From Bartonella krasnovii (lineage in GTDB: Bacteria > Pseudomonadota > Alphaproteobacteria > Rhizobiales > Rhizobiaceae): 64,000 nt of DNA. The notes beneath the pieces are model-generated. The model had not been told where the DNA came from. It did not search any database and worked only from the letters and a program-made list of their open reading frames with translations. Positions 39,005 to 49,821 of the stretch are shown piece after piece. A program made the position numbers and the translations under genes. The stretch lies in assembly GCF_003606345.3 (NCBI RefSeq), contig NZ_CP031844.2, positions 62,001-126,000 on the forward strand. Direction: 5' to 3'. Position 1 is the stretch's first letter, and each line of letters opens with the position of its first letter.

Positions 39005-39258
39005 TTATTTCACTCTAATTTAGGTTATTTTGCTCTCTATTTTCTATAAAGTTATTAAATTGAGCCATGAGTCAATATGAAAAATTTGATAAAAATCAAT
39101 GAAAAAGCAAAAAAATAGAAAAAAATGCCTTAATGTTGTATTTAATTAACAGCTTGATGAAATGTGCAAGTGAAACACAAGAGGTGAAATATTTCTTATG
39201 GTTTACAACAATTTTTACATTAAGCTGCTGAGTAGTCTCAAAGGAGATTATTGACATT

Positions 39259-40644
39259 ATGGTTGGTCCCATTCTTGTTGCGAGTGAAGATTATGGAAGG
39301 CGTATAGAGCTTTCTGCTATGCTCCGAGGTTTTGGTTACCGTGTCATTGAAGCAGAAAATGGCCTCCGTACAATTGATCTTTTACACAGACGTAAAAACA
39401 TTGTGCTTGCACTCCTTGATGTTGTTATGAGTGATTTGAGTGTAAGTGATTTGATTAAAATGATTAGAGTTGCTGGTGTTTCTGTTCCTATTGTTGTGAT
39501 AGCACAACAAGAGAATCAGGATTTACTTCAGAAAGCTTTAACAGCTGGAGCTATTGACTATTGGATTCATCCAGTAACATTATTACGTGTAAGAGTTACT
39601 TTAGATATTCTTGCCCTTATTTCTGCTTTAGAGCATGAGGTTCGAGATATTCGGCGAAAGAAAGAGAATCATTTATGTTTTTCGGACCTTTGCATAAAAA
39701 GTAAAACGATGCAGATCGTTTTAGAGCAATCCAGAACAGCAGCAACGACTTCACAGAATCTTTTGATAGAGGGTGAAATTGGAACAGGTCGTGAGACTTT
39801 AGCTCGGATTATTCATCATGAAGGTTTATTCTCAAAGGGTGATTTTATTCGTTTTCAATGTTCAGCGATTGTTGATCCAGAAGAAGAAAATCAGCATTGG
39901 TTTAAAGAATTTCTCCCCCTCGTTTCTTCACTTAAAAATGGGACACTTTGCCTTTGTGATATTGATCGGCTTGAACCCATACAGCAAAAACGGTTTGCTC
40001 ATTATCTTAAAGAAAGGGAAAAGGATACAAAAGGAGAACTTTTTCCTTTTCGGATCATTGCTATTTCAACATCGCGTTTAAAGGATTTGGTTAAAGAGAA
40101 CTGTTTTTTGCATAGTTTGTTTGAGCAATTTTCTCATCTATCAATTAGCGTTCCCGCTTTACGAGAATTAAGGGATGACTTTCCAGAGATTACACAACGC
40201 TTGATCGATCGCATCATAACAGAAACAGGACGATCACATGTCCATGGTTTAGCAGGGTCAGCTCTTTCCTTGCTTATGCAGTATGATTGGCCTGGCAATA
40301 GAAATGAGCTTGAAAATTTTCTATTTCGTGCGATTTTACTCAGTGAAGGACCGTTATTAACTGTTCGAGATTTTCCCCAATTAATGGGAAGTTCATTAAT
40401 GAATGTTCCAAATATCATTGAGGGTAATATGCAAGAAGATAAAGAGCAAGATTCTATACAATTTTTGAATACTGATGGGCATGTGCGTACTTTTGCAGAG
40501 ATGGAACATGATATTATTGAGAAAGCGGTTAAACATTATAAGGGACATATGAGTGAAATTGCGCGCCGCCTTCATATTGGTCGCTCTACACTTTATAGAA
40601 AAATGGAAGAATTAAAAGCGATAAGAAATCAAGATCAAAAGTAA
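39259..40644 (+). CDS. NtrC-like response regulator lacking the sigma-54 contact loop
   Basis: A 461-residue protein with the NtrC layout: receiver (1-120), AAA+ region (about 140-375) and a Fis-type helix-turn-helix (last 45 residues, GHMSEIARRLHIGRSTLYRKM). The receiver keeps an acidic start (ASED) and the LLDVVM aspartate, but the conserved Lys is replaced (IHPV). The AAA+ part is eroded: Walker A is GEIGTGRE, the GAFTGA loop that contacts sigma-54 is absent, and Walker B reads LCLCDID. It probably acts as a DNA-binding regulator that no longer activates sigma-54 polymerase. A GGAGAT site precedes ATG 39259. No sensor kinase is adjacent. Confidence 0.88.
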   Translation: MVGPILVASEDYGRRIELSAMLRGFGYRVIEAENGLRTIDLLHRRKNIVLALLDVVMSDLSVSDLIKMIRVAGVSVPIVVIAQQENQDLLQKALTAGAIDYWIHPVTLLRVRVTLDILALISALEHEVRDIRRKKENHLCFSDLCIKSKTMQIVLEQSRTAATTSQNLLIEGEIGTGRETLARIIHHEGLFSKGDFIRFQCSAIVDPEEENQHWFKEFLPLVSSLKNGTLCLCDIDRLEPIQQKRFAHYLKEREKDTKGELFPFRIIAISTSRLKDLVKENCFLHSLFEQFSHLSISVPALRELRDDFPEITQRLIDRIITETGRSHVHGLAGSALSLLMQYDWPGNRNELENFLFRAILLSEGPLLTVRDFPQLMGSSLMNVPNIIEGNMQEDKEQDSIQFLNTDGHVRTFAEMEHDIIEKAVKHYKGHMSEIARRLHIGRSTLYRKMEELKAIRNQDQK

Positions 40645-40986
40645 AACTCATAATAAATCATCTTTTGATGATAAGCATTATTTTCAAAAAAGTAGAAGGG
40701 CTTTTGATAAAGTTAGTGGGAGGAGTTTAAAAGAAAGCAATCATTTATTATAAATTTTATTGGGCCATTTTATTGTTTGTTTCATTTTATACATTTATTA
40801 AAGCTGAGAAATATTTTTTAAGCTTTTAAATATTACAGCTAAAATTTTTACGTCATAGAATTAAATTTATACTCTTTTAAGCAAGAAGTGGCATTTTATC
40901 TGCTATACAGTTAAAATAAAATGATTAAGTATTATGGTTCGTATCACGGGTGATGCGATAGCTTAAAAATAGAAAGTTTATCTTCT
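40645..40986. other. Gap between regulator and phospholipase-D gene
   Basis: About 340 bp. A small hairpin ATCATC / GATGAT (40657-40662 and 40667-40672) follows the regulator stop and may be a weak terminator. An imperfect dyad lies at about 40940-40957 (CGTATCAC-GGG-TGATGCG), just ahead of the next gene, and could be regulatory. No gene seen. Confidence 0.4.
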
Positions 40987-42558
40987 TTGACTCTTTTACA
41001 GATTATTATTGGTTTTATTCTCTTTTTTTTTATTGCATCTATGTTGGCAATTTACACCTATGGGCGTTTTGTAAAAAGTGCTAGGGGAGAATCTTCTTAT
41101 GCATTGCCTATTCAGAAGGATGAAACCAAGCTTGATCGTATCGTTAGTCAATTGGCTGAGAAAGAAAATGGTTTGGGGGTTAATAAAGATGCTCTTTCCC
41201 TCATCATCAGCAATTTAGATGCATTTTGTGTTCGTTCAATAGGTGCGGCAGAAGCTGGACGTAGCCTTGATCTGATGTATTATATTTGGGACGATGATTT
41301 AACGGGGCGTTTATTATTAAGTGAAATAGTTGAGGCTGCTGATCGGGGCGTTCGGGTGCGATTGCTGTTGGATGATATTAACGCTCAGGCACGTGATCCA
41401 GCTTATATTGCACTGGATAAACATCCTCATATTGAGGTGAGAGTATTTAATCCAGGGAGATCGCGTAAAGGTGGTTTACGCCGCGGTTTAGAGATTATAT
41501 TACGGGCAATTACTGTAACACGTAGAATGCATAATAAAGCTTTTATTGTTGATGGCAGAGTCGCTTTTGTAGGAGGACGTAATCTTGCAGATTCTTATTT
41601 TGATGCTGCTGAAGAATCTCATTTTCGAGATTTAGATTTGATGTTAATCGGTCCCTCCGTTAAAAAGGTAGAAAGTATTTTTGATGATTTTTGGAATAGT
41701 GCTGTTGTTTTGCCAATTCATACTTTGGTTATTCCTAAAGGCGCAAGCGATCTTAGCTATTGGAAGGATAAACTACGAAAATTTCGGGATTCTAAGGTTG
41801 CAAAAGTTTATTTAGATTATGTCAAGGAGCACATTAACTTTGATTGTTTTATCCAGACAGGAAAGCGGTTATTTTTAGCTGATAAAGTTGTTGTTCTTTC
41901 TGACCCTCCAGAAAAAGCATTGCGTAAAAAAGCGAGCAATTGGCTTATGAAGGCCCTTTCAAAGGTTATTGGAAATGCCCAAAATACAGTTCAAATTACT
42001 TCACCTTATTTTGTTCCTGGTAAAGTTGGAACGCAGAATTTTAGTAATTTGGTTTCAAAAGGTGTTGATGTCAAAATTCTCACAAATTCTTTGGCCGCGA
42101 CTGATGTAGCATTAGTGCATGGTGGTTATGTCCCGTATCGTAAGGCATTGTTAAAAAGTGGTGTTAAGCTTTATGAATTAAAAGCAGAAGGCAATTCCCA
42201 TGGGTTACGATTGTTTCGATCGAGTAAGGCAAGTTTACATGCCAAAGCTTTTTTAGTTGATCGTAAAACAGCTTTTATTGGATCTTTAAACTTTGATCCC
42301 AGATCAGCAGCGCTCAATACAGAAATGGGCATTCTTTTTGAATGTGCTCCCATTACAGCAAGGCTAGATTTGTTGTTTTGTGAAGAAACGACGGGCGAAA
42401 TGAGCTATCATCTTCGTCTTGGTAAGGATAATCGTATTTATTGGGATTTTATTGAAAATGAAAAAAAATATAGCATTGATTATGAGCCAGAAAGCAATTT
42501 TTGGCGTCGCGCATTTGCAAAAATAATAAGTTGGTTACCGATTGAATCACAATTGTAA
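40987..42558 (+). CDS. Phospholipase D family protein (cardiolipin-synthase-like)
   Basis: A membrane-anchored enzyme of the PLD superfamily, likely a cardiolipin synthase or phospholipid-modifying phosphatidyltransferase. One hydrophobic segment (TLLQIIIGFILFFFIASMLAIYTYG) opens the 523-residue protein. Two HKD motifs are intact: HNKAFIVDGRVAFVGGRN (about residue 180) and HAKAFLVDRKTAFIGSLNFDPRS (about residue 418). The start is a TTG with no strong ribosome site, so the exact N-terminus is uncertain. Canonical Cls proteins have two N-terminal helices; having only one points to the ClsC/YmdC-like group. Confidence 0.88.
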   Translation: MTLLQIIIGFILFFFIASMLAIYTYGRFVKSARGESSYALPIQKDETKLDRIVSQLAEKENGLGVNKDALSLIISNLDAFCVRSIGAAEAGRSLDLMYYIWDDDLTGRLLLSEIVEAADRGVRVRLLLDDINAQARDPAYIALDKHPHIEVRVFNPGRSRKGGLRRGLEIILRAITVTRRMHNKAFIVDGRVAFVGGRNLADSYFDAAEESHFRDLDLMLIGPSVKKVESIFDDFWNSAVVLPIHTLVIPKGASDLSYWKDKLRKFRDSKVAKVYLDYVKEHINFDCFIQTGKRLFLADKVVVLSDPPEKALRKKASNWLMKALSKVIGNAQNTVQITSPYFVPGKVGTQNFSNLVSKGVDVKILTNSLAATDVALVHGGYVPYRKALLKSGVKLYELKAEGNSHGLRLFRSSKASLHAKAFLVDRKTAFIGSLNFDPRSAALNTEMGILFECAPITARLDLLFCEETTGEMSYHLRLGKDNRIYWDFIENEKKYSIDYEPESNFWRRAFAKIISWLPIESQL

Positions 42559-42668
42559 ATTTTTATAAACCACACTTAAAAAAGATATTTATTTTTCTTT
42601 TCATTTTGTTTGTAGCATGGCATAATTTTTTGCCAATCTACCCTATGAGAACCGCAGTTGTATTTTAA

Positions 42669-44219
<1,551 letters not shown>

Positions 44220-44327
44220 AGGAATAAGAGCTTAACGTCGTATTGCATGGATGTAAAATCTTCCGAGATCAAGGAAGAGAGAAGGTTCTTTTTTCTGGTT
44301 TTTGTTTGGTGTAATAATCCAGAAAAG

Positions 44328-44360
44328 GAAAGAATTAGAGACTAAAACTCTAATTCTTTC
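44328..44360 (-). terminator. Strong hairpin after guaB and the small minus-strand gene
   Basis: Perfect 13-bp inverted repeat GAAAGAATTAGAG / CTCTAATTCTTTC (44328-44340 and 44348-44360) with a 7-base loop. On the minus strand it is followed by CTTTTCTGG, so it best fits a terminator for the small gene at 44399-44545, and may also stop guaB transcripts. Confidence 0.75.
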
Positions 44361-44398
44361 TGTTAGGACTATGTGAAGTAAATTATATAAAGTTAGAA

Positions 44399-44545
44399 TT
44401 AACTTTTTGTTGTTTTGCGTCCCACCTTTGACGTACGTTGGCGAGTGTTTGCCTGATCACTTTGGACGGATTTCTTTCCATTGTTTGAGGGCGTTGTATT
44501 GTGACGACTTTTAGATGAAGTTGTTTTTCCATTATTATAAGTCAT
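44399..44545 (-). CDS. Small basic protein of unknown function (48 residues)
   Basis: A 48-residue frame starting MTYNNGKTTSSKSRHN and ending VGRKTTKS. It has an excellent AAAGGAG site 6 bases before its ATG on the minus strand and a strong hairpin 38 bp after its stop, so it looks like a complete stand-alone gene. It is rich in Lys, Arg, Ser, Thr and Asn with almost no hydrophobic residues, suggesting a disordered, nucleic-acid-associated protein. I do not recognise a family. A dyad in its leader (44567-44580) may be regulatory. Confidence 0.7.
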   Translation of the reverse strand: MTYNNGKTTSSKSRHNTTPSNNGKKSVQSDQANTRQRTSKVGRKTTKS

Positions 44546-44566
44546 TATTTTCTCCTTTTAAATTAT

Positions 44567-44580
44567 CTGGCAGTTGCCAG
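44567..44580. promoter_or_regulatory. Dyad CTGGCA-GT-TGCCAG in leader of small gene
   Basis: A 6-bp inverted repeat with a 2-bp spacer, 22 bp upstream of the small gene's start. It could be an operator or a leader hairpin. The rest of the space up to 44962 (about 380 bp) shows no gene and presumably holds the promoter for rsmB. Confidence 0.4.
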
Positions 44581-44962
44581 TATAGTGAAAACGGTCATGC
44601 CAAATAGTGGTTCCAAGCATTTTTTAAAAAGTTAATTTTTTGTTGAGAGTCAGATGAACTTATCTCATCTTGTTAGAAGGTTTTTTCTCCTTTTTCAGAA
44701 GGATTATATTTTCAAGATGGAAGATATCGGATTTTTTAGCGTAAGAGGATTTTATGTATTTTAGAAGGATAAAAAGCCAATGGGCAGAAAATAAAAGGAA
44801 AAATCTAGATACACTAATTGGGGTCTTATCAAGAAGTATGCTCAGATTATTTTAAAAGTGAATGTAAATTTTTGATGGCTTTGAGAAGGTTTCATTGGCA
44901 ATAGGAAGATAATATTATTTTTAAAACGGTTTAGGGTTTTATTATTTTAATGGGAGAAGTGA

Positions 44963-46249
44963 ATGCGATTAGGTGGGCGTTTGCAAGCAGCAATAGATGT
45001 TCTCAAAGAGATAGAAATGAGGCATCGTCCCGTAGGAGAAGCTTTAAAGGATTGGGGGCTTTCTCATCGCTTTGCTGGAGCAAGTGATCGTGCCGCCATT
45101 GGTACAATCGTTTATGATGTTTTAAGACGACGATATTCTTTACAATGGCGTATGGAGAGTGATGAGATTCGGGATATTGTTTTTGCTACCTTATTAGATA
45201 CAGGAAAAATGACGCTGGAGCAAATTGATAGTACATTAGAAGGAGATCGGTTTGCACCGCAGTTATTAGGGGATAAACAGCGCAAATCTTGGCAAAAGCG
45301 GCAACTAGTGGATGCACCGGACTATATTCGTGGTGATATTCCTCAATGGTGCCAAGCACATCTTTATCCTTTATTTGGTGATAACTGGATCGTGGAAGCT
45401 GCTGCGCTAGCAACGCGTCCCTCTTTAGACCTACGGGTCAATAGCCTAAAGGCAACGCCAGAAAAAGTGCTGAAAGAGCTATCAAAAACTAAACTTCAAT
45501 CGTTTTCATGGTTTCGGCAAGCCTTAAGAGTTGCGCCGATTGAAAAATTTGATCGCCATCCCAATGTTCAAGTGGAACCAGCTTTTCAAAAAGGGCACTT
45601 TGAAATACAGGATTTAGGGTCTCAAATTGTTGCTCATCTTGTGGAAGCTAAAGAAAGCATGCAGGTGTTAGATTATTGCGCCGGTGCTGGTGGTAAAACA
45701 TTAGCTTTAGCTTCCGATATGAACAATCGTGGGCAAATTTATGCTTATGATTCTGATAAGGCACGCCTAGCGCCTATTTTTGATCGTCTTCGACGCGCTG
45801 GTATTCGTAATGTACAAACACGAGTACAAAAAGAAGAATTGAAGTCTTTAATAGGCCAGATGGATAGAGTTTTGTTAGATGCACCCTGTAGTGGGACAGG
45901 AACATGGCGTCGTCGTCCAGATGCGAAATGGCGCTTAACATTAGAGCAGGTAAAACAACGCCAAACAGAACAGAGGGCGATTTTGAATGCGGCGATAGAT
46001 TATCTTAAGCCAAATGGGCGCTTAGTCTATATTACCTGTTCTCTTTTTGCAGATGAAAATGAGGAACAAATTTCCCATTTTCTTCAACAACATGCTCATT
46101 TTTCTCCAATAGATATGCAGACACTTTGGCAGACACATTTTAGTTCTCCGCCTGTACAACCAGTCTTTTCCAATTATGGACTGACGTTATCACCTGCAAC
46201 AACACAGACAGATGGGTTCTTTTTATCTATCTTGCAAAAAAAACATTGA
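44963..46249 (+). CDS. rsmB: 16S rRNA m5C methyltransferase (RsmB/NOP family)
   Basis: SAM-dependent RNA (cytosine-5) methyltransferase. In 428 residues an N-terminal region resembling the NusB-like part of RsmB leads into the Rossmann domain. That domain shows DYCAGAGGKTLALA (SAM site), DAPCSGTGTWRRRPD (motif IV, releasing Cys) and YITCSLFADENE (motif VI, nucleophile Cys). The methylated base (C967 in E. coli RsmB) is assumed, not shown. GGGAGAAGTGA precedes ATG 44963. It lies between guaB and guaA. Confidence 0.88.
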   Translation: MRLGGRLQAAIDVLKEIEMRHRPVGEALKDWGLSHRFAGASDRAAIGTIVYDVLRRRYSLQWRMESDEIRDIVFATLLDTGKMTLEQIDSTLEGDRFAPQLLGDKQRKSWQKRQLVDAPDYIRGDIPQWCQAHLYPLFGDNWIVEAAALATRPSLDLRVNSLKATPEKVLKELSKTKLQSFSWFRQALRVAPIEKFDRHPNVQVEPAFQKGHFEIQDLGSQIVAHLVEAKESMQVLDYCAGAGGKTLALASDMNNRGQIYAYDSDKARLAPIFDRLRRAGIRNVQTRVQKEELKSLIGQMDRVLLDAPCSGTGTWRRRPDAKWRLTLEQVKQRQTEQRAILNAAIDYLKPNGRLVYITCSLFADENEEQISHFLQQHAHFSPIDMQTLWQTHFSSPPVQPVFSNYGLTLSPATTQTDGFFLSILQKKH

Positions 46250-46383
46250 TCCATATTTTTTCATTTTTTATCGTAAATTTTACGAGAATAATCTTTTTCT
46301 TAAGAAAACAGGCTTGTGCAAAGAGAAAGATTGAATCATAACTCTCATGAGTTCTCTTTTTTACAATTGTTGATTGGTTTTTT

Positions 46384-47940
46384 ATGAGCATATCACATCC
46401 AGACACTGTTCTTATTATTGACTTTGGTTCACAAGTTACACAACTCATTGCGCGACGAGTTCGAGCAATGGGGGTATACTGTGAAATTGTTCCTTTTCAA
46501 TTGGCTTTAGAAGCCGTGCGTCGCATAAATCCTCAAGCTATTATTTTATCAGGCAGTCCTTATTCCGTTATTGATGAAGGCTCCCCGCGTGCTCCAATAG
46601 AAATTTTTGAGTCTGGTATTCCGATTCTTGGTATTTGTTATGGGGAGCAAGTTATGTGTGTTCAGCTTGGAGGAAAGGTTGAAGCTGGCCATGAGCGTGA
46701 ATTTGGTCGTGCTTTTTTAGAAATCCAAGAGGAGAGTGCCCTTTTTGATGGAGTGTGGGAAAAGGGTTCTCGTTATCAAGTATGGATGAGTCACGGTGAT
46801 CGTGTGGCAGCTTTACCAGAAGGTTTTCGTGTCATAGGAACTTCAAAAGGAGCTCCCTATGCGGCTATTGCTGATGAGAAAAGACATTTTTATGCAGTAC
46901 AGTTTCATCCTGAAGTGATCCATACACCGGACGGTACAAAACTTTTACAAAATTTTATTCATAAGATCTCTGCGATTAAAGGCAATTGGTCAATGGCTTC
47001 TTATCGTGAGCAGGCTGTTGCGACAATACGACAAAAAGTCGGGAAAAGTCGAGTGATTTGCGGTCTTTCAGGAGGAGTGGATTCTTCTGTTGTAGCAGTG
47101 CTTCTTCATGAAGCCATAGGAGATCAATTGACATGCATTTTGGTTGACCATGGATTAATGCGTAAGAATGAGGCGCAGGAAGTTCTTACATTATTTCGCG
47201 ATCACTATAACATAGAGCTTATTCACGTTGATGCTGCTGATATATTTCTTAATGCTTTAGAAGGTGAGACAGATCCAGAGAAAAAGCGCAAAACGATAGG
47301 GCGCCTTTTTATTGAAGTTTTTGAAGAAGAAACTAAAAAAATAGGAGGTGCAGAGTTTTTAGCACAGGGAACACTTTATCCAGATGTTATTGAGAGTGTT
47401 TCTGCTATTGGTGAATCGGTCACCATTAAAAGCCATCATAATGTGGGGGGCTTACCAGAACAGATGAATATGAAACTTGTAGAACCGTTGCGTGAGCTCT
47501 TTAAGGATGAGGTTCGCTTGCTAGGACGAGAGTTAGGCTTACCTGAGCAGTTTATTGGTCGCCATCCTTTTCCAGGTCCAGGTCTTGCAATTCGCTGTCC
47601 AGGGGCTGTGACCCGTGAAAAATTAGAAATTTTACGTGAAGCAGATGCTATCTATCTTGAGGAAATTCGTAAAGCCGATCTTTATGATGAAATTTGGCAA
47701 GCTTTTGCTGTTCTTCTTCCTGTCCAGACTGTCGGAGTGATGGGGGATGGTCGCACGTATGAATTTGTTTGTGCGCTTCGCGCTGTCACATCTGTCGATG
47801 GAATGACCGCTGATTTTTATCCCTATGATATGGCATTTTTAAGTAAGACAGCATCACGCATTATTAATGAAGTTAGAGGGATTAATCGTGTTGTTTATGA
47901 TGTAACCTCAAAGCCTCCTGGGACCATTGAATGGGAATAA
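46384..47940 (+). CDS. guaA: GMP synthase (glutamine-hydrolysing) GuaA
   Basis: Converts XMP to GMP with glutamine and ATP. The 518 residues comprise a class I glutamine amidotransferase domain (1-200; [10 protein letters not shown] with its Cys, QFHPEV), an ATP-pyrophosphatase domain (P-loop [18 protein letters not shown]) and the dimerisation domain ending [10 protein letters not shown], the standard terminus. No strong ribosome site precedes ATG 46384. Confidence 0.97.
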   Translation: MSISHPDTVLIIDFGSQVTQLIARRVRAMGVYCEIVPFQLALEAVRRINPQAIILSGSPYSVIDEGSPRAPIEIFESGIPILGICYGEQVMCVQLGGKVEAGHEREFGRAFLEIQEESALFDGVWEKGSRYQVWMSHGDRVAALPEGFRVIGTSKGAPYAAIADEKRHFYAVQFHPEVIHTPDGTKLLQNFIHKISAIKGNWSMASYREQAVATIRQKVGKSRVICGLSGGVDSSVVAVLLHEAIGDQLTCILVDHGLMRKNEAQEVLTLFRDHYNIELIHVDAADIFLNALEGETDPEKKRKTIGRLFIEVFEEETKKIGGAEFLAQGTLYPDVIESVSAIGESVTIKSHHNVGGLPEQMNMKLVEPLRELFKDEVRLLGRELGLPEQFIGRHPFPGPGLAIRCPGAVTREKLEILREADAIYLEEIRKADLYDEIWQAFAVLLPVQTVGVMGDGRTYEFVCALRAVTSVDGMTADFYPYDMAFLSKTASRIINEVRGINRVVYDVTSKPPGTIEWE

Positions 47941-48136
47941 TTGAAATGAAGGATAAGCTTTTTAAGAATAAAATATGATTGAGGGTTTGATATTTAGAAA
48001 AATGTAGAAAAAATCTTAAAAAATAATTGTGCTCGTTCATAGGAATAAGCCTTTTGAAAATCTATACACTAATATCGTTGAGAGCCAATATTATTTAAAC
48101 TATGGTCCTTTAAAATTGAGAAGTGTGAAATTTTGC

Positions 48137-48859
48137 ATGTCTGAGAAAAAAATTGTTGCACACCGTGGTGGAGCGCATCTTTATCCTGAAAATACCTTTT
48201 CAGCATTTATTAACGCTATAGCGTTAGGCGTTGATGAGATTGAATGTGATGTTCATTTGCTGAAAAGTGGTGAGGTGGTTGTTTTTCATGATTTCCGTCT
48301 AGATCAATTGGTTGGCAAAAAGGGATATATTCACGATATTGATAATGAAACACGCAAACAACTCTGCGTGAAAGGAAGCCAAGAAGCACCTCCTCTGCTA
48401 GAAGAGGTACTTGATCTTTTAGGTCCAACCAATGTTGGCTTGCATCTTGAAATCAAAACATGTGGTGAAGTGGAGCGTGAAACAATCTTATCTCAAAAAG
48501 CGCTTGCACTCATAAAAAATCGAAACTTAACAGAACGGGTTTCTGCCATTAGTTTTGATCCTTTGATCCTTCGTCCTTTTATTGAAGCAGGAATACCATC
48601 TGGTCCATGTGTTGACCATGTTGAAGATGATATGGATCGTCATTTTTCTGAATGGAAACAATTGGGTTACTCTGATTTAAGTTTAGATGGTTCCATTGTC
48701 TCACAGGATTTTATTGAAGCAGCTCTTGAAACTGGTTTTACTGTAGGGGTATGGACAATCAACGGAAAAGCTCGATTATCACATTGGCTTAATATGCCAG
48801 TACATTATATTACGACAGATCAACCTGATCTTGCATTACAATTGCGTGCACAAAGGTAA
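48137..48859 (+). CDS. ugpQ: Glycerophosphodiester phosphodiesterase
   Basis: Hydrolyses glycerophosphodiesters to glycerol-3-phosphate and an alcohol. The ATG at 48137 gives MSEKKIVAHRGG, the usual cytosolic UgpQ-type start; an upstream in-frame GTG at 48029 adds 36 unlikely residues. Active-site features: AHRGGAHLYPENT, DEIECDVHLLKSGEVVVFHD and HLEIKT. The 240-residue length and absence of a signal peptide support a cytoplasmic enzyme acting on diesters imported by the ugp transporter 1 kb downstream. Confidence 0.9.
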   Translation: MSEKKIVAHRGGAHLYPENTFSAFINAIALGVDEIECDVHLLKSGEVVVFHDFRLDQLVGKKGYIHDIDNETRKQLCVKGSQEAPPLLEEVLDLLGPTNVGLHLEIKTCGEVERETILSQKALALIKNRNLTERVSAISFDPLILRPFIEAGIPSGPCVDHVEDDMDRHFSEWKQLGYSDLSLDGSIVSQDFIEAALETGFTVGVWTINGKARLSHWLNMPVHYITTDQPDLALQLRAQR

Positions 48860-49764
48860 AAAATATATTTCTATAAAATCTCTGTATTTTTATAAAGCCA
48901 GTGTAATGGAAGAAAGCAGGAAGTATTTTCTTTTGAAAAATGATAACACGTTGATTTTTAATGATAGTTAAACACCTTTTATATTAAGTGAGAGCGTTTA
49001 ATATCAAGAGATTTTTTTACAATGATCAACTAAAATCATTTGCTTGCATATTACAAGTGGGGTTGGTGGGGTGATAAAAAGCTGTTGAGAAAAAATACTT
49101 TTAAAACTCTCTTAAAAAAAGCTTTATTGGAGCATTAGAGGCATCATATAATGACGCCGTTTCGCACTTTTATAAAATGTAAAGATGATGGCATACAAAA
49201 TCCTTATATACTTTAGCGAAGAGGCTTTATGACTTATTTTGCATAGGAGCGATCATGGAATGTAGATGTATGAAAAGACTTTTTTACAGCATGAAAATTG
49301 GTCATACAATATCGTTTTGTTTTACATGAGGGATATGATTCCATTACAGGGAGGGAAACGCTTAAGCGTTTCAAAATAATTTTCTTCATTTTAAGAGAAC
49401 TTCTATTTGTCTCTTCGTGAAATTCAGTCGTAACATCATTTTAAGCTTATAAGCCGAAAATTATAAGGCAAATAATAAAAGAATAAACAATTATTTTTTT
49501 AAAAAAGGAAATCCAGATATTATAGATATTTCAAAAGTCATTAAATGACATTTACGATCTATGCCTTTTTACCTATTTACTTATTTATTTAAGTCATAAA
49601 TCACCTCACTTTTTTAGCTCATTATAAACGCGTATCTCGTTCATACATAAGAAGGCTTATAATAGAAAAAGAATAAATCTAAACAAATTCATTTGACCTT
49701 TTGGTGGTTCCTGTTTAAATGAAAAGATATATTTCTGAAATAAAACTGTCATAGCATATTCATG
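48860..49764. other. Gap between ugpQ and ugpB
   Basis: About 900 bp with no supportable gene. It contains one perfect 18-bp palindrome (49355-49372, listed separately). The remainder is AT-rich, with no tRNA-like or coding signal. Confidence 0.45.
49355..49372. promoter_or_regulatory. 18-bp perfect palindrome, possible operator
   Basis: GAAACGCTTAAGCGTTTC is its own reverse complement. It lies 450 bp upstream of ugpB and 495 bp after ugpQ. The half-site GAAACGC is typical of helix-turn-helix dimer operators, but the cognate regulator is unknown. Confidence 0.5.
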
Positions 49765-49770
49765 TATAAT
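49765..49770 (+). promoter_or_regulatory. Candidate -10 box for ugpB
   Basis: Exact TATAAT 52 bp upstream of the ugpB start. No good -35 hexamer is seen at normal spacing (CTGTCA at 49746-49751 is too close), so an activator may be required. Confidence 0.35.
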
Positions 49771-49821
49771 ACTATAAATCCAGGGGTAGTTTGTATTTCA
49801 TCACTTCAGAAAGGGTGAACC

